Assembly: GCF_047663525.1 (NCBI RefSeq)
Contig: NC_092591.1
Span: forward strand, 34,257,001 to 34,321,000
Length of the DNA: 64,000 nt
Source: Anas platyrhynchos
Lineage: Eukaryota; Chordata; Aves; Anseriformes; Anatidae
Direction of reading: 5' to 3'
A program made the translations under genes and the position numbers. Positions 12,501 to 26,100 of this stretch are shown piece by piece. The notes beneath the pieces are model-generated. The model was not told the DNA's origin. It saw nothing but the letters and a program-made list of their open reading frames with translations, and ran no database searches. Each line of letters starts with the position of its first letter. Within the stretch, counting starts at the first letter, position 1.

Positions 12501-15500
12501 CAGGCACTTTTGAAAGAGTGTGGTTTTTTTTCTTCCATCTCAAGTCTGTTGGGTTTCTTTCCTAAATTCAACCCCAAAATCACCTGGATATGATACACCT
12601 TAAATATGTGTTCCTATTACCTTTCCATCGGCAGAAGTGCTCATTCTCAAGGTAGTTGTTATGCAGCTGATAGCCCCTCAGGAAATTGTGATGCTGGGCA
12701 ACTGAAAAGCGGTCAGTTAAAGCACCCCGAAGAGCACTGGACAGGGGCCCAGGAGGAGTGTACATGCGAGTCCTTAGTTCATGAGGCCTTGTAGGCAATA
12801 CTGGGTCTTCATCTGGAGCAGGAGAGAAAGCAAGGATGAATGACTGATTAATTCATTTCACCTCTGGTTGGCCTGATGTGCAATAGATCTTGGGGTTTCT
12901 TCTGAGATGGCTCACTAACACTCTGGAGCAGAAGAGCGGCTGCTAGACAAAGCTCTGCAGATGGTCTTGAATTCTGGGCTAAAGACAATTAATCAAAAGC
13001 AGTCTTCAGTTCTGGAAAACCTACACTTTGAGGGAACTAAGCAATTCAGAGAATTTCTAGTCAGAAGGAAGGTTGCACATCACATGGGAAGATACCATGA
13101 AACAGAGGCAAGCATGGAGAAAACGGGACTGAAGCACATACCCCACTCAGTCAGAAGGGCAACAAAAGGGCACCATGGGGTCTGTATCAATGGTGGACAG
13201 CTTCTACCAGATAATCACCCACAGCTACGTGAGCACATGCTTAGCCGGGAGAATAAAAGCATTTCAGGAAGGCCTAAGAAATCCATACAGATTTAGAAAC
13301 TACAGGAAGTTTCCAAGGTGTCTACATGGAAGCATATGTGGGTGAAAAGCAGAAATGGCACTGGGTGTGGTTTCTCGAAATCACAGCCTACTTTGCCAGA
13401 CCAGTTGGCTGACAGTGCAACAGGAGAGACTTGGCAGTTTTTCTCACTGCACAGATATATTTCTTTGTTTTAAGGATGTCTGTAATTATAGCTGCCATCA
13501 TGTTAAATTATTTAGCAATAAAACTATGGTTTCTGTATTGCTTCAGAAAATACCCTCTGGGCCTCGTTTATTTTTGTGCTACAATGAATCCTGCAATAAT
13601 GCAATAGTTACTGTACTGAGTAATAAAATCTAAATTCAGGAAATATTGATTAGCCATTTGATATTCAGGCTTATTCCCTGCACAGGCAGTAAAAATAACT
13701 TTATTCTTTGCCACCAATTCTTGGTTCTGTATGGCTGAGTGAGAATGGGAAATGCCAAAACATTTCCTGTGAAATGTGTAACCCCTGTAAAGCTTCTTCT
13801 TAAAAACAGAATTTCAGTCGGTAGCATTTTAATAATTACAGCAGCATTTCTCTGATTACTCTCTTTCTTTCAGGCTTTATGATGTGAGGGGAAGTCGCTT
13901 TCTTGTAGTAGGATACAAGTTCGCTGTCTTCAAACTAGGTGAAAGGATGATGTCAAAAGACATCAAAAAGACTAAGTCACCATAAATGGAAGGTCTAAAA
14001 ATTTCTCACCAACTTCATCTATTCTGTCCTGGGTCCATCTCTTCCAGAAGTCTTCTGAACTGTGGGACAGTCCCCAGATTTGCAATAGGTTCACAGAAAA
14101 TATACTGCTCCACATACCTGTAAACAGAATTACTGAATATAAGGATACGATTTAAGAAGAAACTGCCTTTTTCCTTCTCTTTTGATCTTCTGGATTCCTT
14201 TTTTTTTTTTTTTTCCCCATAATTCAAGTATTTCTGAACTTTTGGGCTGTTAAATTTATCTAAATTTTCTACTGCATCATCTCTAACTGAAGACTTCAGT
14301 TCATACTGCTGTCAGTTTTGTGCCTCATCTACTGCATGGCTCTGCTGCACAGTAAAGGAAGATGAAAGTGGAAGAGAGGCCTAGGAGCAAAACCCAGTCA
14401 TTCAAGGAGCAAAATAAGAACTTGGGTAATGCATACATACACAGTATTTGGCAAATGAATTTCCCAGTAGTGGCCCAGGTAAAAAGGGCCAACCAGAGAG
14501 GTAGTATTTTAACAATATCCCCTGGGGCTGCTGGCTATTTAATACCACATCATGTGTACTGAAACTGAGGAGTTTATAAGCAGCAAGAGTGTGAGAAGAG
14601 ATGACTGAAACCAAAAACTTGCACTGCTATGTGTTCATCTGTTGGTTTATTTGTGATTCTGACTACTCCATCCTAACTCCTTGGCAAAGCAACTTTATTG
14701 CTTTTTCATACAACCCATCAGTACAACTCAGGCATTGATGAAAGGGATTCAGACACCTTTTGCTTCTGGTTTCATCTTTAACCCCAAACACCTTGCATTT
14801 TCAGTAGATTAGATTCCCTACATTGGACTGAAGTTATACTTCACAGTAGAAGCACAGCTGCATGTTTCCTGCAGCATCAAAATGTTCACAGATTGGAGTG
14901 CATTCAGAAAGGAATCAGAAGAGTAGAAAAGAAGTGGGAAACATGCCTTACAATGGAAGAATTAAGGGGTTTCATCCATCTCATCTATAAGATAATGTTT
15001 AAAAGATTAAGCATACCTTGACAGTGATAAGAAACTTAAAAAGGATGAGAGATCTTTTACTGTAGTCTTTTGGATAAACTACAATACAACCCCATCTCCC
15101 AGCATGTGATAGCACAGCAGCAGTAAGTATGTTTGACCAGAAACATCCACAGTCTGGTTAACAGCATTGGACACACTCCTCCACATCTTCAGTTTCCATC
15201 CCCCAAGTGCCTCTGTGCCAGGACAATGCAATATATCACCTTGAAGATAGCAGATCCGGGATTCAGGGAGTTTTTTTAACATGCGTCCCATGAAGAACTC
15301 ACTTCCAAAATTCTCTGCAGGGATGAATGCACCGTACTTCAGCAACCCCACCTCGTAAGGGGTGAACTCTACCCACTCTGCAATACAGCCACAAAGGGAC
15401 AATGTGAGCTCTTCCAGTCTCTCTGCTTGGTATGACGCTGCTAGGACAAAACCCAGCCTGACATCTGTTTGCTCTGCTGTCTTTGCAAAGCCTTGCTTAT

Positions 15501-18500
15501 GAACAACCACCTTCCAAACCAGGCAGCTGAGCTCAGACATGGTGGCAATGGGGTTTCCTCAGTCGCAAGAAAGTATGAGCAGTCTGGCCAGTGACGGTGG
15601 TGCCAGTGGGACAGGGCACATATGGGGTACGTGGCAAGGCTCCAGCTCTAAAACACCTCACATGCTTGCACCAGTCATGATGCCCTTGCATATACCACAG
15701 TGAAAGTACCTCCACAGTTACCAAGACAGTTAACAGAATAGGATACATTTCTCTCCCTTGAATAATTCAAGTATGTACTAAGACAGGTACCCAACTCTTC
15801 AAGAATGGTTTTGCTTTATATGACCAGTTATGCTCTTTATGTATTGTAGTAAGGAACACAGAACTAGTCATTGACCTTCTCAGATGTCCTCTACAAATAA
15901 GATGCTATTGTCTGATATAACTGCAGTGCAAGCAAAGTCTGGTACAGAAGGATCATAGGCTATAATTTCCTTTCTCTTCAGAAGTGAGTCATTTTTTTTC
16001 ACCTTAAACATGAAAATTTAATCTGATTTTCTTCTCCTCACAAAACAAAACAAACAAACAAACAAACAACAACAACAACAAAACAAACATAAAAACAAGC
16101 GAAGAAAAAGACAAAATTGGGAGTAGATCAGCTGCTTTCCCAATCTTTGTCATAACTAACTGGTTTTTCTTCATATTTAAAATATCACTGGACAGACCGG
16201 GGCTGTTGTCTCTAAGTGTTAGCAAGCAGAGAAGAGCAAATCAAATCATAGGAATCATGTTGCCCGTTTTAACCCCATGGGATCCGAAACATCACCCTTA
16301 CCTTTGAAATCCTGAGTGCTGTAGTTGTCCCGGACGCAGACTGACACATAGATGGGCAGTGGGTTCTGGCCATCACACAGTGCTTCTCTCTGCTCTGAAA
16401 GTTTGTGGGGGTCTTTCTGGTTTTGAAGAAAAATGGTTTTGTGAGGAGAGGTGGAAACGATACATCTCTAAATCTTTCTGTATGGGTAATCTGCACTTCA
16501 GGCAGGCTTGCCTGAGACCACCTCTGATTTTATTTCAACACTAGTCAGAGTCTACTGGCACTTTCCAAGTGGCTGCATTCACAACCTAATTTATTGATAT
16601 GTAGGATGCATTTCTCCTTAGGCAGACTACTGAAGAAAATAAAAAAAATTGAGCATTTGTTGACATGGACAACTCCACTCTGTTTTGAGTTAAGTCCTCT
16701 CAACTGACAGGCTAATTTTCTCTCTATTTATTAAAATAAAATAAAATAAAATAAAATAAAATAAAATAAAATAAAATAAAATAAAATAAAATAAAATAAA
16801 ATAAAATAAAATAAAATAAAATAAAATAAAATAAAATAAAATAAAATAAAATAAAATAAAATAAAATAAAATAAAATAAAATAAAATAAAATAAAATAAA
16901 ATAAAATAAAATAAAATAAAATAAAATAAAATAAAATAAAATAAAATAAAATAAAATAAAATAAAATAAAATAAAATAAAATAAAATAAAATAAAATAAA
17001 ATAAAATAAAATAAAATAAAATAAAATAAAATAAAATAAAATAAAATAAAATAAAATAAAATAAAATAAAATAAAATAAAATAAAATAAAATAAAATAAA
17101 ATAAAATAAAATAAAATAAAATAAAATAAAATAAAATAAAATAAAATAAAATAAAATAAAATAAAATAAAATAAAATAAAATAAAATAAAATAAAATAAA
17201 ATAAAATAAAATAAAATAAAATAAAATAAAATAAAATAAAATAAAATAAAATAAAATAAAATAAAATAAAATAAAATAAAATAAAATAAAATAAAATAAA
17301 ATAAAATAAAATAAAATAAAATAAAATAAAATAAAATAAAATAAAATAAAATAAAATAAAATAAAATAAAATAAAATAAAATAAAATAAAATAAAATAAA
17401 ATAAAATAAAATAAAATAAAATAAAATAAAATAAAATAAAATAAAATAAAATAAAATAAAATAAAATAAAATAAAATAAAATAAAATAAAATAAAATAAA
17501 ATAAAATAAAATAAAATAAAATAAAATAAAATAAAATAAAATAAAATAAAATAAAATAAAATAAAATAAAATAAAATAAAATAAAATAAAATAAAATAAA
17601 ATAAAATAAAATATGTTGTTCTCTAAGAAAAGGGATAGACATCATACCCCATCATTTAGTAAGTATTCAATCATGAGTCCCCAAAGATCTATAAATGATG
17701 TCCTGTATCCTTCTTCTTTCCGCTGACATAGCTGCTTATTGTAATACTTCATGCGATCCATAGAAAAGCAGCCCATCTTACATTTGGTTGCTTGTTTCTG
17801 TGCTTCAGCAATATGCGAGTCAAGATCCTTCTGAGACCAGTAGGCATCTCTGTATAAATTGGCCATAGTCCTGGACAAAGACAACACAGAAAACAAAAAC
17901 TAAAAGGAGCAAAAGAAGAGTTCAAATTTTCTGAATTTTAGGTATTCATTTATGTTCATACAGCTTTATTTTTGCTGTTCCATTCAGCAGATTGAGCTCT
18001 CCAAATTTTCTATGGTTCTTTTAGAGATGGCCCTGAAAGATATGGCACACACTTATTAACATTTTTGATTTTTTTTTTTAAAAAAACAAACAAACAAACT
18101 TGGCAGCACCATTAGCAAACCAATTGCCAGATATAAACTTGAAGCAAAAATTAGGCAGAAAATTATAATTATTTTTGCTTGTTTTCAAGAATCATAAATC
18201 AGTTCACATCAGTAGCTGTCTCTTTTTTTCTGTATCCTCCGAGGGCCTAAAAATTGTTTTAAGATGAAAAAAGACTGAACCATTATTTTTGGAGGAGGTA
18301 CTGATTATGTGTAGCAGACTCTTTGGCAGTTTCCAGCAACCCTATGATGGTACATCCCTGCAGGAGCATCACCCCCAAAGAGCTTAGTCCATTGCCCTGC
18401 ACAAACTGTCCTTACCACGTGGTGCCAGACAGCCCACTGATGTATGTTACACAATCCAGGAGATTTAATTTCTTGAGTCCCATGAGACTGCCATATAGTC

Positions 18501-20067
18501 CTGTCATTGACTTCAGCCCACCACCTGTCGTGATGATAGCTACAACAGGGACCTGTTGGACAGAGAAAGATGGGACATTTACACTGATGGCACTCAATGG
18601 ACTGCCATGGGGTCCGGCCACTGTACCCAGCCTGGGTCCTGATATCATGGTGCAGGTTTCTTTCAGGAAGGAAGGGCTCCAAAATGGCAACGACTACTAC
18701 TGCTGCTTCCCTTTGGATAAACAAGGGATTAGAGATTAACCCAAACCTGTGTTTTTGGTCATCTCTAGTTTAGGGAAAGTGAGGACTCAGAGGAACAAGA
18801 TAAAACCCTGCTGTGGAGGCAACAATATATTTTCTCTATATTTTCCATTCCTTTGCCACTTTGTTCTGTATCATGCACCTACTACTGCTGTTCAAAAATT
18901 CACATGCCAGCCCCACCAAGAAATACACCCAGTTCACACAGTGTTGCTAAACTACCTTCATCAATGTTGTTACTCATCAGTATCATGAAGTTCCTTTAAA
19001 ACACAGGATATTTACTTTGAGGAATTTAAAAATTGCAATAAAAGATATTATAAAATGCATTCAATGGAAATGCTTATTCTAAATTCTCACAAAATGATGA
19101 AATTTGAACAATAGAATAAATCTTTGTTATGTGATGTATTTAACATGCACACTGTATTTCTGAACAAAGCCAGCTATAGAATAGGATGGAAGGAATGAAC
19201 GCACCGCAGATCTGACAAATTTGGGAGTCATATAGGATACGACTACTGCAACCAGTGTTTCTCAAAATAACAGAACTTGGCAGCAAAAGGCACATGCAGA
19301 AAACAACAAACACATGCAGCCTGTTTTGCTGACCACTTATCTAGAAAGGAACACAAAGGCACTAGCAATGCAAATTCCCCCCCTTCCCCCCCTGCACCCA
19401 CCCCAACATACTTCATGATCCTGCAGATCCTGTTGTAGGTGAAAAACATTTTTCATGGCACTTGCTACATATTTCTTCCTTTTGTACAGGAAAGCCATCT
19501 CATCTGAACATAAGTCAAACCCAAAGCGCATGTCCAGATCTTGGCGGCACGAGCAATTACTAAGGTAAAAACAGATATATATTTCACATGTTAACACACA
19601 CAGACCAATCTTAGGATTTAGACCAAAGACTCTCTACAGTGCCCTTCCCTTCACACAGGGTTATGCAATGTGACAGGAGAAAGACAATATTCTCACTATT
19701 TTTAAAAGTATAAAAACATATTTCAAGTAAGCTTAACCAGTAGCATTATATCCCATTAGTAACAACTAATGAAGAAATAAGGCACAGCAATTTAAAATGA
19801 AACAAAATATTCAAATGAACATTTGAAAACTAAAAGGACCACAAATTTCAAAAATCTGTGCAAACGTTCCAAAGTAAGTGTACTGATATGTACTTTTATG
19901 ACATGTACTTCTGTGACATCTACTTTTATTCCAACGTATGTTTTCTCATTCTAAATCTAAAATAAAATTTGCAAATGTTGGCATTTCCAACTTGAAGGAA
20001 GTGTCCCGTTTTGAGCAACTCAAGTGGGAATGCATCCCCCTCTAGCGGTGAGCATGGCTGCAGAAAA

Positions 20068-20111
<44 letters not shown>

Positions 20112-23100
20112 CTATGAGGTGCAGGTGACCAGGTAACCCTGCCCTGCCGTCTCTGGAAGGATGACCTTGGTGACATCCAGCCACTGGATGGATGGAGATT
20201 TGTCACCGAATTTAGTGCGGCAGGATCACAACCCTGCTGTTCTGGTCTGTCTGCACTTGCACAAGGTGTCTCACGGGTCAGTGCTGCCACCTGTATTTCA
20301 TGACAAGCTTTACCCCAAAATCAGAAAGCACAATGTTCTTCTGATAAAAGATTTATTGTCATAAAATCTGAAATTTAATAAGTCATTCCTAATAACTCAC
20401 TGTTTTAATATATTCCCCTGTTTGAGCATTTATGCTCTTCTGCTCACTAACCTGACTCCTGTCCTACAACACTTCAGCAATGGGCAAGAGACCTGCCATA
20501 GTGTATCAAGGCCAGAGCTACCTATGGACTTTCTGGCTGGCTAGCTAGCCATGGACAGAGACTGTAAAATAACAGGATTTTGATCTTACTTTCAGTGACA
20601 GAACTTTTCTCTTCTACTGAGTCCATAATTTAACTGAAGCTAGTAATGAAATTTATTTATGAGATTTTTCCTCCATCAGATTTAGATAAAACCAGCCAGA
20701 TGATTACAACTATATTTGTAAATTGAGCACACGCAAAGAGAACTGAGTTAGGTGGAGCTGCAAAAGTTTGTTTCTATTGGATATCAGGATATAAACAAAA
20801 CACTTTTAAAGTTGTCAGAATGTGAAATAAATAGATGGATTTTTTTTTTTCCTGTCCTGGAGTAACACCGTTTTTCTTGTCATTGACTACTTGCCTTTCT
20901 GAATGAAATGATAGGAAATTCTTTTTTAATTCAAAATTAAATAATCTTTCTCTTTTATTTCATAGACAGGCACAAAACGAAAACTGAAAAGACCAACTTG
21001 CCCAGTCCTGTCTGTTACATATAGCTATGGATAAAATGAAACTTCATGTTTACTGCTGGGTATTAATGAACGTGTCTATAGAAGTCAAATCACTAGCCTT
21101 ATTGTCTACCTTAGTTTCTGCTCAATATACAGAATAGCAGGACTTTACAGAATACAAGGTTCACTGTTACTGAATACCAACAGTTAGAAAAACAATGTTT
21201 ATAATTTATTGTTATTCATAATTTCTGATCAAGTTTAAAATTCTGTTTTTTGTTTGCGTTATTGAATTTTGTTCTTTTTCTGAATTTCAGAGATGGAAAT
21301 TGATCAAAAACAACCTGTGGTCAGAGACTAAGTAATAATGCTAAAATAAATACATGTTAATCAACATTTATTTATAAAAGTCAAAGTCTCCTAAAACTAA
21401 TTATATATAATATACTACATGTGTGTTTTATGTTTTCTTAAAAGTACATTCTAGTTTTCACACTGAGGATGTCTGCTTGTGTCATTTCCACGTGCTTAAA
21501 ACAAAGTGAAAATCAACAGCTCAAACCTTTAGGAACAGAAGATCCCTTACCATCTTTCTGCTTTCACATTCAAATCAAATCTTTTCTCCTGAAAAACAAG
21601 AATAGTATATTTTTATTTTATTTTTCCTTTTATTTTTTCTCCCTTCTCTCCTGGGGTCAGAGCTTACCCCAACAATGTCTGACAATGATAAAGTTGTATG
21701 TCTAAGATATATACTCCCATACTCATTCATTTATCCTCGGTGGAACATTCCTACACATAGATCCCAAATTCTTACAGGCCACAAAAAAAAAAAACAAACA
21801 TTAAAAATCTTGGTGCAAAGGATCACGATGCTTATGTAGTAGGTCCCATTTTGTGTGTTATTCAAGAGCTTTTTGCAGCATCCTGAAATACCACTGTTGT
21901 GTGCTTCCCATTCTTTATGCTGTAACAAACAGCAAATCTTTGACATCCTGCCCAGTCCTGCAGTGAAGAGACTGCAGTTCTGCACTCACTACTGCCAAGA
22001 TTTCACCCTGCCTTAAAATCCTTATTACAACCTTCATATTGTTGATTAGCTGACAAAAGGTGTTCCATTCTGAGGGGATGTTTTTATGGCACTAAAATCT
22101 GAAGTTCGACTTCTTCACAGCCTAACGGTTAGTATTTGGATGAGACTTTCCATATAATATGGATATATGTAGGTGTTCCTTAGAGGAAATACATTATTTT
22201 ATAAGAAAGGATCTATTTCTTATTATATTTCTTATTTCTATTTCTTAATATTTTCTTCTGTTCATTTCAGTCAAAATTATACATGTTTATTTTGAGCAAT
22301 ATTATCATATTATTGAAAATTCTGACACTATATATAATTTTTTTTTTTTTTTTTTTTTTTAATATACTTTTTATATACAGTCCTTTGAAGTACATGGTCT
22401 ACTGAAGGCATATTTATAGACTATTTCCTAATTTGTGTCCAAGGGGCAAATTTCTATCTGGACACTAAGTAAAAGCATGAGTCTTGGGGTAAACGGAGAA
22501 ATCCTGTGAAGTGAAAGAATCATATTTTCTGGAATTCTTGCAGGTTGCTGCATCTACTGCTAATCACATGTAATGGAGACCAAAGGAGAGACAACCTGCT
22601 TCCATGGAGAAAACAACCAGAGAAACAGAGCTCCTGTTTGTTCAAGGTCTGAGAAAAATTCAGAATATTTCTAACCTTCTGAGCAGATATCTACAGGGAC
22701 TCCAGTGGACCAGTATTATGGGGGCTCACAGAAAGAAAGATTTCTACTTGAGCAACCTTTTGTTCTTGGAAGTGATGCTCACCTCTGCAATTGTCGTTTT
22801 CCTTCCCATGGGCAGCGAATTGAGCATCAGCACTGGGGAGCCTGTTTCTGTACTGAACCTACAGGTCCACTGGGAAAACAACATGCTTTAGGACCAAAAC
22901 AGTCATGGGTTTACCCCTCTTTGCCTCCTCCCACCTCCTAGAATGTGACTCATGGCCAGTTCAATATTAAGGCTATTTCCAACATACAGGGTGGTAGCGC
23001 CTCTTCTTTGGCAACATGACATCCAGCGTTGGCTCTGCATACTTGATGTAGTGGAACTTGGTGGGACCTGATGGGCTGACCACTCCATCAGGGCCCAGTA

Positions 23101-26100
23101 TGATATCCTGTGTCCCTTCAAAGGAACCTTTCACAGTAAGGGAAAGCTCTTTCTCTAAAAAAGCAAACAAAGCACATGAGTAACATCAGTATGATTTAAC
23201 TGGTAAATTGTGCAGTCTTGATTAAAGGCAGACAGCAGAGGTATAGAGATCAGACCACAGCTTTGTCTAATGGAAGACATTCTGAAAGGAGTGCAAAAAG
23301 TGCTGGGACTATTTTCTTAAAAAGTGGACTCTGAATAGTCTTCCTGATAGGTACAACCAGGATATCAACTTTGTCAGTTCTAATAGGCCTTATTGGTGTA
23401 TACCTAAGGGAGTATGAGATGCAGTCACTGAGGATTATAACAACCTAATGGATTTGCTTGGTGTTAATCACACTGAATAATGCAAATACTATTTGTTTCA
23501 CCATTCATTACAGGACAGAGGCATCCTCTCATCAGGTAGGCATGTGGTTATTTTTAAATAGATACTAAAGTAATAACCTTACTTGATTTTTTCTGCTCCT
23601 TCTCATTCACTTCAACTTCTAAGCAACAAAGTTCACGACACTGTAAAAGACAGAGAATAAGTGAGAAAGATCATCTGTTAATGAGAGCTGTCAATCAGTT
23701 CGCTTTTAGGAAAGTCTAATTGCCTGAAGTGTCTAATCACCTGTCTTTTCTGGACTTCTGTCTAGTAGCCTCTAAAAAGAGGGAAAAGCTTTGGAGAGAC
23801 TTGTAGAGCATCCTCTAGTGAAAATGATTTGGCACAGTAAGAAAGAGGAAGGTATCAAAGAAGAACATCTGGAGCATTTTCAGGATACTAGCATGTGTAC
23901 AAAAGATTACATGGGGAAAACCATAAATAAAAGATGTGGTGCTGAGAGATCTAGAGTCAGTAACAGAAAGCATTTTCTGAAAAAGCATTGCTATTAATGG
24001 TGTGGATTTTTTGTTTGTTTGTTTGGTTTGTTGTTGTTGTTTGTTCTGTTTTATGGCATTTGCTTCTCTTTCACACAATCTAATTATTTAGTGCTGAGCT
24101 TACCCACCAGGCATGACTCATCTCCCATGGGGGAAAAGAGCTGGTTAGGTTATCAGCAAATGGCTTCACAGTCATATGACTGCGCTTTGATAAAGAGCAG
24201 TACATTTTTGAAGCAGTACTCATACCAGAGGAAGGGAAGAGAGGGATCTTGAAATAGAGGACAAACAGAAAACAATAGGATACAAGTGAAAGAGAAAGAA
24301 TTGGCATACTGTGTATCTTATAGTTCACAGTTTCTCTAACTGCACTTTTCCTTCTCCTCTGTATTAAGGAAAAAGTTACAGAAAAATTCTTAGGAAAAAG
24401 ACATACCACTATGACTCCATTGGTAGCAATGATTTCATGAGGACCAGACCTTGGATAAGAAAAAGAAAAACATGGATTTTTAGATCAAACGTATGCCCAC
24501 TTATCTTTGTCCATGGCATTGCTCTTTTCCCCCATTTAGAAGGATGACTGCCTGAGGGACCCCAGCAACTACACAAGAAGCTCCTTCCCACACTTGCTTG
24601 AACTGAGCACTGCTCTGAAGGGACTTGCCCCAATACCAAAGATGAGTGATTTGCATCATGGCTACTTTTTTGCAGAGCAATCTCATGAAAAATGAAAATG
24701 GAAACTGCAGCTAGGCGGTCAAATTCTTCCTGTAACTAGAACATAGAGTACATATATTTTTATCGGTAACGTTAATAAACCAGCATACCCTTGTAGGGAA
24801 GGCCATCTCTATGTATTTGCTTGTATGCAAATACAATTGAAGGGAAGGAGGATATGAATTACAGAAATAAAAAAAAAAAATAACAAAAACACAGATCATG
24901 CTGGAGGAAAAGCTCTGCACTAGAGCATCAAATATTGATGGTGTATTGAGAAGGGAAGAAAGAGAATTTGTAGGAAAAATCAAAGGAGGCTGAGATACAA
25001 AGGAAACCTAACCAGCATCAGAAGTCTGTTCAGTGCAGATACAAAAACAGGCATGAAAAGATGGATAGACATGCATGCACACACAAGCTTATGCACATGC
25101 ACTTGGAAAGTCTTCTGAAACTTCCCACAAAAGACAGCCTGATGTTGGGGATGGAAGAGACAATGCTGGGAGATGCATTTTGAAAGCAGCTACATACAGA
25201 ACAAGCTGGAAGGTGGGATCAGCCAGGTGTTTCACTCCAGTGCAGGCTGCAGCAATGAAGAAAAATCTGGCACTTTTTAACAGAAATCCCACAAAGTGAG
25301 GCTTCTAGTGCTGTTTCTGTGTTTTAGCATTTAATGATTTTTTCATTCTTTAAAGAATCAGCCAATCACTTACATGGCTTCCAGTTTGAATTCAACCTCT
25401 AGCTCCTCCTTGGCCTGGAAACAAGAACAAGAAATTAAATGAAGTAGCTATGTAATGCTTTTTCCCTTGTCTAAAACTGGGTCTCCAGTACGCAATACTG
25501 AAGTAATTGGATACAATATACAGCCTGTGATAAACATACCAGACTGGAAGGTCTGAGACAACCATTTCATACCAGATAGTTTAACAATTCTTTTTTCACC
25601 ATCTTCCTGCTACAAGATATATCAAAACAACCTGTATTTTAATCTCATACTGTGAAGTTGCTCCAGTAAAAGAATTTGCAACTTGCTCTGTTGTCTCAAT
25701 TCAGCCTTTTTCCCCTACCTGTTCCTGTCATTGTTCCTCCACAATGACCTGTCCTTGCTATTAGCTTGAAAGTTAAAGGCACTTTCCACCATCGTGTTAA
25801 TGTAGTAAACAGAGACTGGTGTTACTGAGTGATTCAGTCACAGTTGTGCAACACACAGTAAGGCAGTGTTGATAAGTATGAGGTAGGTGAGTGACCTAGT
25901 TTAGTTACCAGAATCAATCTGCCCATGGCAGCAAGAAGTTGCAGGATATTTCACTGATCTTATCCATAGATCTCAAAGCGAATCAAGACTCTTTTTCCCA
26001 TTTTATGGATGGGTAAATCTGTCATTCACAGCCACAAACCAGCACTAATCACAATCCACTAGTACTTATCACTGGCTGAGTTAACATTGCAGCGCACAGC

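Noticed and set aside
15378-15540. Open reading frame extending upstream of gene 2 exon 16 into intron 15
   Set aside because: Only about 54 codons and a good acceptor (TTGCAG) at the conserved boundary, so chance is the simplest explanation.
16731-17645. 304-codon minus-strand open frame of repeating F-I-L-F-Y
   Set aside because: It is only the (TTTTA)n microsatellite read in frame; a pentamer without a stop gives an open frame in one phase. Not a protein.
18305-18739. Open frames of about 139 codons on both strands over gene 2 exon 13
   Set aside because: They overlap a genuine lipase exon in other frames and show no similarity of their own.
20590-20633. 44-nt minus-strand segment with good splice sites (CTTCAG / GTAAGA) in gene 2 intron 11
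   Set aside because: Every frame has a stop or breaks the junction, and it is unlike the gene 3 micro-exon. The 38-nt segment at 21551-21588 fits length, phase and sequence.
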